Shown here one piece after another: positions 26,759 to 35,239 of a DNA stretch of 64,000 nucleotides. The DNA is from Halogeometricum rufum (lineage in GTDB: Archaea > Halobacteriota > Halobacteria > Halobacteriales > Haloferacaceae), in NCBI RefSeq assembly GCF_900112175.1, contig NZ_FOYT01000006.1, forward strand, positions 1 to 64,000, given 5' to 3'. Numbering within the stretch: the first letter of the stretch is position 1; the number at the start of each line of letters is the position of its first letter. The notes below the pieces were generated by a model. The model had not been told where the DNA came from. It ran no database searches and saw only the letters and a program-made list of their open reading frames with translations. The position numbers and the translations under genes are program-made.

Positions 26759-28129
26759 ATGACCGACCGGGAGATATCTCGTCGCGAAGCCCTCGCAGCC
26801 ATCGTCGCGGCTGTCGTCGGTGCTATCGCTCTCGCCATCTCTTTGCTCGCCCCGCCCGACCGGAAGCCCCCCGGTCCCCAGACGCCGACGGAGACGCCGG
26901 CGGCGCCGGAGACCGGACAGCCGACGACGACCGAGGTTCCGCCGGGTGAGGATATCCGCGACTACGGAGCCACGGTCGACGGCACGACCGACGACACCGC
27001 GGCGATACTGCGGGCAGTCGAGGCGGCCTCTCCCGGCGGCACGGTGTATCTCCCGGCGGGCGATATCCTCGTTAGCGGGTTCGAGAGCGACGGGAAAGCC
27101 ATCCAACTCGACGCGAGCAACGCGGACCTGACTATCACCGGTGCCGGCGCGGGCGACGGTGGAACGACGCTCAACTTCGCCGGCGGTCACGAGGGCGTTC
27201 ACGGGGCGATCGACATTCGGACCGACCGCGGCGAGAGCATCGGCACTGTTCGACTCGAGAAGTTCGCCGTCGTCGGGAACAAGTCCGAGCAGGGACAGAA
27301 CCCCGGCATCGGCATCCACACCGAGGCCAACGGGGAGTTCGTCATGCGCGACTGCCGCGTCTCTTCGTGGCGGAACGCCGGGCTGAAACTGTCCGGGGCG
27401 ATGAAGGCGGACGTTCAGTACTGCTCCTTCGACAACAACGGCCTCCGATCGAACGGCGGCCACGACATCTCGCCGAATCAGGCGTGGGAGCCGACGGAGA
27501 CGCTCGTCAAACACGTGCTCTGCACTAACTCCGGCGGCGTCTCCATCGACGTCGGACAGGACAACGACGCCCAACTGCAGACCGTCCTCATCGACAGATG
27601 TGTGCTGAAGGACAGTCGCGGGTCGCTCAAACTCTCCACCGAGAACAAGTCCACGACGGTGAGAAACACGCAGATGCTCGGGAACGAGAACACGACGATT
27701 CCGGTCAAAGTGAACCCGACGGACGTGAGTATCGACGACCTCGCTCTCGACAACGTCCTCATCGACGGCGGCGGGTGGCCGGGGATCGACCTCCCGTGTC
27801 CCGGTCGTCTCCGCCTCGACGACGTCGCCATCAAGAACATCGATCAGGACAACGTCGAACGCGGGCGAGACAGGGGAGGAATATACACCCGGGGCATCGG
27901 ATTCGGGTCCTCGGGGCGCGTTTCGCTCCACAACATCGGCCGGAACAACGACAGTATCGTTCTCAACATCGAGGGAGGGGCGGGCGTCATCGGCGAGGTT
28001 GTCTACGGCAACGCGGAGGAGCTCGGGACCACCCAGGGCGTCGAGATAGCGCAGAGCCGACAGGGCGAACCGCTCGACCCCGACGTCGTCCACGAGAGCG
28101 AAGTCGGCCCGCAGACCGACGCGAACTGA
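26759..28129 (+). CDS. Right-handed beta-helix protein (pectate-lyase-fold), exported or membrane-anchored
   Basis: 456 residues. The N-terminus has a twin-arginine-like SRREAL followed by a hydrophobic helix (~9-30), then a Pro/Thr linker to ~65. The body begins with DYGATVDGTTDDTAAILRAVEAA, the start signature of pectate-lyase-superfamily beta-helices, and continues as short beta-strand rungs (FVMRDCRVSSWRNAGLKLSG, VQYCSFDNNG). No catalytic set can be assigned. Related beta-helices are polysaccharide lyases, epimerases or hydrolases. It is a close paralogue of the gene at 28409, covering ~300 residues. Confidence 0.82.
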   Translation: MTDREISRREALAAIVAAVVGAIALAISLLAPPDRKPPGPQTPTETPAAPETGQPTTTEVPPGEDIRDYGATVDGTTDDTAAILRAVEAASPGGTVYLPAGDILVSGFESDGKAIQLDASNADLTITGAGAGDGGTTLNFAGGHEGVHGAIDIRTDRGESIGTVRLEKFAVVGNKSEQGQNPGIGIHTEANGEFVMRDCRVSSWRNAGLKLSGAMKADVQYCSFDNNGLRSNGGHDISPNQAWEPTETLVKHVLCTNSGGVSIDVGQDNDAQLQTVLIDRCVLKDSRGSLKLSTENKSTTVRNTQMLGNENTTIPVKVNPTDVSIDDLALDNVLIDGGGWPGIDLPCPGRLRLDDVAIKNIDQDNVERGRDRGGIYTRGIGFGSSGRVSLHNIGRNNDSIVLNIEGGAGVIGEVVYGNAEELGTTQGVEIAQSRQGEPLDPDVVHESEVGPQTDAN

Positions 28130-28307
28130 CTCACACTCCCTCGCGCCGTGCTCCCGTTCGGACCGACGGCTGGCGAGCCGTGCCCGCGACGACGGTATAA
28201 ATCTGGTAACTAACTGGTCGGTAGTCGGTGAGAACGCGACGGCAACGCGCCAGTTACAGTGGATACCTGTAAAAAACGCTTATTTAAACACGGTAGGATG
28301 CCGAGTC

Positions 28308-28397
28308 ATGGATCCCACACAGAGAGACGAACGACGGTCTCTGCGCCGTTCGTACAGCATCGATGAATACCGACGGACCGGCGTCGAGCAAATTTAA
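28308..28397 (+). CDS. Possible 29-codon leader ORF
   Basis: ATG at 28308 to TAA at 28397 encodes an Arg-rich peptide beginning MDPTQRDERRSLRRSYS. The only support is a good TATA-like CTTATTTAAAC centred ~22 nt upstream, at leaderless spacing. It ends 11 bases before the second beta-helix gene and is out of frame with it. It may be a translated leader or noncoding 5' sequence. Confidence 0.25.
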   Translation: MDPTQRDERRSLRRSYSIDEYRRTGVEQI

Positions 28398-28408
28398 GAC
28401 GAACGACA

Positions 28409-29743
28409 ATGCCACAGGACGTTACAGACTTTGGTGCGGTGGGGGACGGTTCGCGAGACGACACGGCGGCGATACGGGCGGCGGCCGATGCCGCCGGTCC
28501 CGGGGGGACAGTCTACTTTCCGAACGGAACGTACCTCGTCGGGTCGAACGACCCGAACCCGTTTCGCTACCCGAACGACGGAAGCTGGAATCGACTGACG
28601 TGGGAGGGAGAGAGCGCCGGTTCCGTCACGATTCGGATGGACGGGGGATGGGACCGCGCGCACATGGTGTTCCGCCTCGAGAGTTCGAACCAGACGGTCA
28701 CCGACGCGACGTTCAAGAAACTCGCCATCGACGGCAACAAACAGGAACAGGGCAGCAACGCCATCGGTCTCTGTGTTCTCACCGACGGCGACGGCCTGTT
28801 CAAGATGCGCGACTGCGTCGTCAAGAACGCGTACAACGCCGGCCTGAAACTCACCGGCTCGATGGACGCGGACATTCAGTACTGCGAGTTCGACAACAAC
28901 GGTTACCCGTCGAACGGCGGTCACGCTATCTCGCCGAACCAGACGGCGTCGACGAACACGCAGATAAAGTGGACCCTGTGTAAGAACCAGGGCGGTGTCG
29001 ATATCGACGTCGGGCAAGACACTCAGGGCGTCGACTGGCAGACGGTCCTCGTCGAACGATGCGTGCTTCGGGACAGCTATCGCGGGTCGCTGAAACTCTC
29101 GCCGGAGAACGACACGACGACGGTCAGAAACACGCAGATGCTCGGGAACGCGAACACGCAGATGCCCATCAAAGAGAACCCTTCGAACGTTCCCGTAGGC
29201 ACCGTCGTTCTCGACGATGTCCTCATCGACGGGTCCACGTGGGCCGGCATCGACATGCCGGTTCCCGGCCTAATGAAACTGCGCGACGTCGCCATCAAGA
29301 ACGTCAACGCCGACGACCACCGCGGTGGTGGCATGCACCTCGAAGGAATGGACGTGTCCGGCGGGACGATATCCGTTCACAACGTCGGCTCCGACAACCG
29401 AGGTGATGCGGTCAGCTTCTCGGACAGTTCGGGTTCGATCGAGAAGGTCATCTACGACGGTACCAGTTCTCCGTCGAGTTGGTCGGACGGCGGAATCGTG
29501 AAGTCGGCCGTCGCCGGGTCGCCGCTCCAACCCGACGTAGCGACGGAGGACGCCGTCGGCCCCCGGACGGGCACGACGGACTCGAGTCAGTCGGGCAGTA
29601 CGGTCGACCCCGCCCAGTACGGCGGATATCAAACGCCCAGCGCCGGTACCGTCGACTGGCACGTTCCGCTGAACGAGAACTTCGAGAAGATAGAGGCCGA
29701 TATCCTAGACCTCGTCCAGCGAATTCAGCAACTGGAACAGTAG
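28409..29743 (+). CDS. Right-handed beta-helix protein without signal peptide, coiled-coil tail
   Basis: 444 residues starting MPQDVTDFGAVGDGSRDDTAAIRAA, the beta-helix entry signature, directly at the N-terminus with no signal peptide or membrane helix. The rungs share long matches with the previous gene (SIDVGQD/DIDVGQD, TTVRNTQMLGN, DVAIKN). The C-terminus differs: an acidic linker, then VDWHVPLNENFEKIEADILD and a short amphipathic helix to LEQ, like the trimerising ends of viral tail spikes and some lyases. It could be cytosolic, exported by an unrecognised route, or virus-derived. Catalytic residues not assignable. Confidence 0.8.
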   Translation: MPQDVTDFGAVGDGSRDDTAAIRAAADAAGPGGTVYFPNGTYLVGSNDPNPFRYPNDGSWNRLTWEGESAGSVTIRMDGGWDRAHMVFRLESSNQTVTDATFKKLAIDGNKQEQGSNAIGLCVLTDGDGLFKMRDCVVKNAYNAGLKLTGSMDADIQYCEFDNNGYPSNGGHAISPNQTASTNTQIKWTLCKNQGGVDIDVGQDTQGVDWQTVLVERCVLRDSYRGSLKLSPENDTTTVRNTQMLGNANTQMPIKENPSNVPVGTVVLDDVLIDGSTWAGIDMPVPGLMKLRDVAIKNVNADDHRGGGMHLEGMDVSGGTISVHNVGSDNRGDAVSFSDSSGSIEKVIYDGTSSPSSWSDGGIVKSAVAGSPLQPDVATEDAVGPRTGTTDSSQSGSTVDPAQYGGYQTPSAGTVDWHVPLNENFEKIEADILDLVQRIQQLEQ

Positions 29744-29797
29744 CATCGATACACCCGCCGCCGGGGGCGTCTCGCCGCCGGTCGAACGGTCGCCGGA

Positions 29798-30712
29798 TTA
29801 GACCTTGTAACCGAGGTCTTTCAGGTTCTGCTCGACTTCGGCCATGTCTACCTCGTCCGCGTTCTCGACGGGGGGCTCCGCCGTTATCTTTCGCCGCGGC
29901 CCGTTCGAGACGACGTGCCACGGTACCGTGGTCAGTTTGTCGGTGAAGATGCCCGGCGGGTGGCCGACCCACCGGACCGGAAACGGCGTGAGACGGTCGC
30001 CGAGCATCTCGCCGTGGTCGGAGCTGATGACCGTCTTGCCGTCTAACTCCTCGACGAGCGTCTGGACGTGTTCGAGCACGTAGCGGAGGTTCTCGCGGTA
30101 GGCTTCCCGCACGTCCGCGTAGTCGACGTCGCTCGCTCGCACCGTCTCACGTAACCCCGTCTTGTCGAGTTCGAACGCGCCGTTCGTCGCGTTGAGGTAG
30201 GGGTAGTGCGGCTGCATGTAGTGGACGAGCAACCGCTTGTTCGGATACTCGTCCTTGAGCTCGAGGACCGCTCGCGTGACGGCCTCCGGGCTCGGAACGA
30301 ACCCGTCCGCGACGTCGCGTTCGACGTCGTGGTACGCGTGGAGTTCGCAGTTCAACTCGTCCTGAAGCTGGAGGTACCAACGGTTCCCCGAGATGTAGAC
30401 GACGTCGTGGAGCGTCTTGTCCTGAAAGTTCCCGCGCACGAACTGTTTGCTCGCGCTCCCGCGGGACTCTCGAACCTCGGGCGTTCCCCCGAACGGCGTC
30501 ATCTCGGCGTAGATGTCCGCCCGGCAGGCGTCGAGGAGGATGAGGTTGTCCCAGTCCTCGTCCTCGAAGACGTCCGTTCCCTGCGCGTTGTACTGGTGGT
30601 TTCGGGTGTACTCGTAGTACATCCTGTTACACCCGAGGCCGATCAGTGCGGGGTCGCCGAGGGTGCGGAGGAGCAGTTTCGGGTTCTCCCGGATGCGGTC
30701 CCAGAGTATCAT
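29798..30712 (-). CDS. Alkaline-phosphatase-superfamily protein (sulfatase-like)
   Basis: 304 residues from the ATG at 30712; a start at 30796 would add a low-complexity Arg/Ser stretch. The AlkP-superfamily metal site is visible: DWDNLILLDACRAD near the N-terminus, HYMQPHYPY mid-protein and VISSDHGEMLGD later. The nucleophile region is probably the Ser-rich RGSASKQF; the sulfatase signature C/S-x-P-x-R is absent. There is no signal peptide. It ends in LKDLGY, as its two neighbours do. It may transfer or remove a phosphate, sulfate or phosphoalcohol group on the polysaccharide. Confidence 0.78.
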   Translation of the reverse strand: MILWDRIRENPKLLLRTLGDPALIGLGCNRMYYEYTRNHQYNAQGTDVFEDEDWDNLILLDACRADIYAEMTPFGGTPEVRESRGSASKQFVRGNFQDKTLHDVVYISGNRWYLQLQDELNCELHAYHDVERDVADGFVPSPEAVTRAVLELKDEYPNKRLLVHYMQPHYPYLNATNGAFELDKTGLRETVRASDVDYADVREAYRENLRYVLEHVQTLVEELDGKTVISSDHGEMLGDRLTPFPVRWVGHPPGIFTDKLTTVPWHVVSNGPRRKITAEPPVENADEVDMAEVEQNLKDLGYKV

Positions 30713-31149
30713 CGCTGGTGCCGTTCGGCCGCTGTCCGGTCCGTGTTCGGTTCCGTCTGTTTCCCGACTGCTCGCACGGCTCGCTCGGCGCGACAACGCC
30801 CGTGACTCGTCCAGGGCGACCGACCGCGAAGACGCGAACCGCCGCCGATATCGTGGGGTGTCATAGTCTACTACACCGACTCGGCGGATAAAAGTATAGA
30901 GCGTCTATCGTCTCCGTGCGACTCGTACGGCCGCCACGCTCGGGCCTGCGCCGTCGCTCTGGCGCGGAGAACGCCGGTGAGAAACGCGTTCACTTCGAAC
31001 CTCCGACGACGGCGTCGCCGACCGATGGCGAACGCCCGACTCGACGCTCTCACCCTCCCCGTAATGACTGCCTTCTTCTTCCGGTCTCCGGACGCGGACG
31101 TATTGTCCGCTCTATAACTATATGCCGTATTCGCCGTAATCTGTAGTAT
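30713..31149. other. Divergent intergenic region with promoters
   Basis: 437 bases between two divergent AlkP-superfamily genes. Bases 31090-31149 are AT-rich, with TCTATAACTATATG at 31111-31124, a likely TATA element for the plus-strand gene about 30 nt before its ATG. AT-rich bases at about 30865-30900 may serve the minus-strand gene. No coding sequence seen. Confidence 0.5.
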
Positions 31150-32142
31150 ATGCATACCGACGTTCGTGCGTGGCTCGAAGAGAGTTCTTCGGAGATACGG
31201 AACGGGAGCTCCTCGAAGCAGGCACTGCTGAAGTCCCTTCGCGGTGCGTTCAACGGGCCGTACCTCTCCCTGACGACCCGCTACCCGCTCGGAACGAACA
31301 TCTACGAACGGGACTGGGACCTCCTCATCGTCCTCGACGCCTGCCGGCTCGACGCGCTTCGAGCGGTCGCACCCGAGTACGACTACATCGAGTCCGTCGA
31401 TTCCATCTGGTCCGTCGGGAGCGCGTCGCACGAGTGGATCTGCAAGACGTTCACCAACAGGTATCGCTCGGAGATCGAGGCGACGTCGCTCATCACGACG
31501 AACCCGTTCGTCCCGCAGACGTTCGACGACCGGGTGTTCCCGCCCAAGGCGTATTCCATACCCGTGATGTGGGCCAACTGGGACGTCGTCGAGAAATCCA
31601 CGTTCAAGAACCTCCTCCAGATTCACCGGCACGACTACGAGGAGTACTTCACCGCACCGCCGCCGGAGATCGTCACCGACCACGCTATCGAGATGGCGCG
31701 CGAGGACCCCTCCGAGCGGATGGTTCTCCACTACTTCCAGCCCCACACGCCGTACATCTCCCACGCACACCGCGAGAAACGCCCGCTCACCGACGTCGAA
31801 TCTGACCCGTGGAAAGCGATGCAGAACGGCACGGCGACCAAATCGGAGGTGTGGGAACTCTACATGGACAACCTGCGGTTCGTGCTCGACAACATCGAGA
31901 CGCTCCTCCGCAACGTCGACGCCGAGAAAGTCGTCATCACGGCCGACCACGGCGACCTGTTCGGTGAAATGGGTGCGTACGGTCACCCCGAGGGGTTCGT
32001 CCACCCCGACCTGAAGCGAGTCCCGTGGGCCATCGCGTCCGGAACCGACACCGGCGAACGAACGCCCGACGTCGACGTCTCTCGACAGACGGACTCCGAC
32101 CACGACGTCGAGGACCGCTTGGAGAAACTGGGATACCTCTGA
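31150..32142 (+). CDS. Alkaline-phosphatase-superfamily protein (sulfatase-like)
   Basis: 330 residues. It shares the motif order of the gene at 29798: DWDLLIVLDACRLDAL, a Ser-rich SVGSASHEW in the nucleophile region, HYFQPHTPY, then VVITADHGDLFGEMGAYGHPEG with metal-binding Asp/His residues. No C/S-x-P-x-R sulfatase signature and no signal peptide. It ends in LEKLGYL. It is likely to be a homologue of the 29798 product with a related role. The chemical group handled is unknown; phosphoglycerol, phosphoethanolamine and sulfate are all possible. Confidence 0.8.
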   Translation: MHTDVRAWLEESSSEIRNGSSSKQALLKSLRGAFNGPYLSLTTRYPLGTNIYERDWDLLIVLDACRLDALRAVAPEYDYIESVDSIWSVGSASHEWICKTFTNRYRSEIEATSLITTNPFVPQTFDDRVFPPKAYSIPVMWANWDVVEKSTFKNLLQIHRHDYEEYFTAPPPEIVTDHAIEMAREDPSERMVLHYFQPHTPYISHAHREKRPLTDVESDPWKAMQNGTATKSEVWELYMDNLRFVLDNIETLLRNVDAEKVVITADHGDLFGEMGAYGHPEGFVHPDLKRVPWAIASGTDTGERTPDVDVSRQTDSDHDVEDRLEKLGYL

Positions 32143-32263
32143 CCGTCCGAGACGGCTTCGACCGAGTACGACCGCTGAGAACTGTTTCTCTCGGAGCGTC
32201 TGTGAGTCGGAGCGAACCGGAACACGAAGCCGAATCGTCGGGCGCCCCGGCGCGGCGACCCGG

Positions 32264-33691
32264 TCAGTCCATCACGTAGCCGAGGTCCGAGAGCTGCTTT
32301 TTCATCGCGCTCGACATCTCGCGCTTCTCGGTGTTCCGCCGGCCCCTCCCGAGACGCTCGGAGAACGCCTCGAAGAACGCGCGGTGTTCCTCGGCGACGG
32401 ACGGATGCGCTGCCGACACGTCGGTGTCCTCGTCGTCGAGTCGGTAGAGTTCGTCGCCGCGGTCACCGCGGAGCCACTTGTACTCGTCGCTCCGGACGGC
32501 GTGCAGCAGTCCCGACTGGAACCGGCCGAGGTCCGCGTCGGGGTTGTGCGTTCGCACCTGCTCGACCGCCGTCTCGTACGTCTCGTTGCCGCGTTGGCTG
32601 AGCGCGTACGTCCGCTCCTCCTCTCGCGGGTCGATGCCCTGCAGTTCGTCCAACGCAGAGTCGGACGCACCCGCCTCCGCGAGGAGCATCTGCATCACGT
32701 CGATGTGCTGGACCAGCGAGTCGCTCGGGAGGTCGGTCGCCGACGGGAGTCCGTGCACGACGGTGGGGACGTTGACGAGGCCGTCGTGCAGCGAGAACTG
32801 GTGGCCGATGACGCCGTGTTCGCCCAGCAGGTCCCCGTGGTCGCCGGTGACGACGAAGATGGTCGGACCCGCGTCGAGCGACTGGACGTGGTCGAACAGG
32901 TCGCCCACCTGCTGGTCGGCGTAGGCGAGGACGCCGTCGTACATCGCGTCTATCGCCTCCTTCTCCGCGGCGGAGAACTCGCAGCCGTTCGCTATCTCGC
33001 GGTAGTAGTTCATGCTCCGGTCGAACGCAACCTCGACGGCCTCCTCGGTGGACAGTTCGATGTCGTCGGTGAAGGCGTCCCGGTACGGCAACGGTGGGAT
33101 GTACGGTAGGTGCGCACCCTGCGTGTGCACGAACATGAAGAAGGGGTCGTCGCCGCCGGCGTAGGAGCTGAGCTGCCGCTTGGCCACCTCCGTCGCGATG
33201 AACTCGGGACGGTGGCGGGAGGGCGTCGTGGTGTATCCCGCGGAGTGCTTTCGCAGACCGAGCAGATATCTCAACAGTATCCGTGGCCCGGCAGTCTGCA
33301 GGAGGTTCGATTTGTGCATCCACGTGAACTCGTCGAATCCACGGGAGAGTCCCGTAGAGTCGCTACAGTAGGCGTTCTGCGAGATTCCCACCGTACGGTA
33401 TCCCAGTTCCGAGAACCGCTCTGGAACCGTCGTGATGTCTGGCGGGAGGACGTCGTTCCAGAGGCCGGTCCCGTGGTGAGCGGGGTAGGTCCCGGTCAGT
33501 ATCGACGAGTCGGAGGGGAGTGACCACATCGCGTGCGACACGCAGTCGGTGAACGCCTGCCCGTCGGCGTCGTCCGCGATACGCTGCATCTGGGGCGTCG
33601 TATCGCGGTGGTATCCCGCTAGCGAGGTTCGGTCGGTCCGAACACTGTCTAACGTCAACCAGACGATGTTCGGCCGTCTATTCGTAGTCAT
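32264..33691 (-). CDS. Sulfatase-like protein (AlkP superfamily)
   Basis: 475 residues from the ATG at 33691; upstream frame is not protein-like. It starts RPNIVWLTLDSVRTDRTSLAGY, the sulfatase N-terminal metal segment. The nucleophile site reads SLPSDSSILTG where formylglycine sulfatases have C/S-x-P-x-R, so Ser replaces Cys and Asp replaces the conserved Arg. FVHTQGAHLPY, VVTGDHGDLLGEHGVIGHQ and the C-terminal LSDLGY complete the pattern. It is longer than its two neighbours because it keeps the C-terminal sulfatase subdomain. No signal peptide. Genuine sulfatase activity is doubtful without the Arg. Confidence 0.84.
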   Translation of the reverse strand: MTTNRRPNIVWLTLDSVRTDRTSLAGYHRDTTPQMQRIADDADGQAFTDCVSHAMWSLPSDSSILTGTYPAHHGTGLWNDVLPPDITTVPERFSELGYRTVGISQNAYCSDSTGLSRGFDEFTWMHKSNLLQTAGPRILLRYLLGLRKHSAGYTTTPSRHRPEFIATEVAKRQLSSYAGGDDPFFMFVHTQGAHLPYIPPLPYRDAFTDDIELSTEEAVEVAFDRSMNYYREIANGCEFSAAEKEAIDAMYDGVLAYADQQVGDLFDHVQSLDAGPTIFVVTGDHGDLLGEHGVIGHQFSLHDGLVNVPTVVHGLPSATDLPSDSLVQHIDVMQMLLAEAGASDSALDELQGIDPREEERTYALSQRGNETYETAVEQVRTHNPDADLGRFQSGLLHAVRSDEYKWLRGDRGDELYRLDDEDTDVSAAHPSVAEEHRAFFEAFSERLGRGRRNTEKREMSSAMKKQLSDLGYVMD

Positions 33692-34054
33692 CGCTCTGCC
33701 GCAGAGGACGTCCCCGACGAGTTTAATTTTACAGCCCATAATCCGCCGCTTCGGGAGCCGACATCGACTAAACGACTCCCGAATCGGGGAGCCCGCCCGA
33801 GAGGTCGGCCGTCGCAACTCAGTCGGTCGAGAACGTATTCGCTCGGCTCCCCCTCTCGAGGTGCGCCGGAAGTCAGAGTCGGATATCGGAACGAGCTGGA
33901 CTGTACGGACCGCGAGAGCGGACTCTCGGTCCGTCGGGGGCGCTCCCGAAGAAACGTCGGACGGCGGCGAGACGGAGCAGAGCAGGCGTAACCGGTCCGC
34001 TCGAATTCGATAGGTGTGATATAACTTAGGGCCATTTCCGCCGACAGTAGTACG
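33692..34054. other. Divergent intergenic region, no gene recognised
   Basis: 363 bases between the sulfatase-like gene and the glycosyltransferase operon. GATATAAC at about 34017-34024 is a possible TATA element for the plus-strand operon; TTTAATTTT near 33722 could serve the minus-strand gene. Open frames here are Arg/Ser-rich and unconvincing. Confidence 0.45.
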
Positions 34055-35239
34055 ATGACTCACAGCGTTCTGGCGAGCGCAGTCAACCATCCAGACGCGG
34101 TCAACCCGTACATCGGGCTGTTCAATCAGCGAATCGTTCAGTCGCTCATGCGCCGCGGGATGGAGGTGGACGTCGTCTCGCCGCGTCCGTTCGCGCCGCC
34201 GGTCGGCCCCCACTCGGAGTTCTCCATGCTGCCGACCGTCGAGGGGTGGAACGGCTACGACGTCCACCACCCGCGCTTCTTCTACCTGCTACCGAAGCGG
34301 TTCTTCTACGGGGCCGCCGGCGACTCGTTCGCCAAGCGCGTGCCACGGTACGTCGAGCGGACGTTCGACGTGCCGGACGTCGTCCACGCCTGCCACATCT
34401 ACCTCGACGGCTACGGGATGGTGGACTACTGCGAGCGACACGACGTGCCCCTGTTCGTCGTCTCGCACGGTCACTTCATGAACGAGTACGACGAGTTGGC
34501 CGACGACGTCCGCGAGAAGGTGGACGAGACGCTCGACGCCGCGACGAAGGTGCTGTGCGTCAGCGACGCCCTCGCGGAGAAGGCCGGAGAGCGCGTCTCC
34601 CGGTCGAAAGTCGAGGTGGTCCCCATCGGCGCGACGCCATCGCGCTACCCGGTCGAACGGCGCGACGAACTCCGCGAGGAACTCGGCATCGACCCCGACG
34701 CGACGGTGGCGCTGTTCGTCGGCGAGTTCTGCGAGCGGAAGGGTATCCCCGAGTTGGCCGAGATTCTCCCGACGCTCGACCTCCCGAACACGGAGTTCGT
34801 CTTCGTCGGTCACGGCGGCGACGAGGAGTGGACGCTCCGGCGCGCCCTCTCGTCGAGTCCGTTCTCCGCGCGCCACGTCTACACCGGAATCACGTCGCTG
34901 GCGCTTCGCCGGTGGCTGGCCGTCGCCGACGTGCTCGTCCTCCCGAGTCACGCCGAGGGGCGTCCGACGGTCATCTACGAGGCGATGGCCGCCGAGACGG
35001 CGGTCCTCTCGACCACCGTCGGCGGCGTCCCCGAACAGGTCGCGGACGGCGAGACGGGCGTCCTCATCCCGCCGGGCGACACCGACAGACTCCGCGACGA
35101 ACTCACGTCGCTGTCGGCCGACCGGGAGCGTCTGCGGGAGATGGGCAGGCGGGGACGCGAACGACTCGTCGAGCAGGGGTGGACGTGGGACGACCACGCC
35201 GAACGCGTCCACGCTCTCCACCGCGAGGCGCTGGAATGA
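34055..35239 (+). CDS. Family 4 glycosyltransferase
   Basis: 394 residues, GT-B fold. The N-terminal acceptor domain contains NPYIGLFNQRIVQSLMRRGMEVDVVSP; the C-terminal donor domain has ALFVGEFCERKGIPELAE and the E-x7-E motif in HAEGRPTVIYEAMA that binds the nucleotide sugar. It transfers a sugar with retention. The last 4 bases overlap the next glycosyltransferase gene (ATGA), so both probably work in sequence on the same lipid-linked glycan. Confidence 0.93.
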   Translation: MTHSVLASAVNHPDAVNPYIGLFNQRIVQSLMRRGMEVDVVSPRPFAPPVGPHSEFSMLPTVEGWNGYDVHHPRFFYLLPKRFFYGAAGDSFAKRVPRYVERTFDVPDVVHACHIYLDGYGMVDYCERHDVPLFVVSHGHFMNEYDELADDVREKVDETLDAATKVLCVSDALAEKAGERVSRSKVEVVPIGATPSRYPVERRDELREELGIDPDATVALFVGEFCERKGIPELAEILPTLDLPNTEFVFVGHGGDEEWTLRRALSSSPFSARHVYTGITSLALRRWLAVADVLVLPSHAEGRPTVIYEAMAAETAVLSTTVGGVPEQVADGETGVLIPPGDTDRLRDELTSLSADRERLREMGRRGRERLVEQGWTWDDHAERVHALHREALE

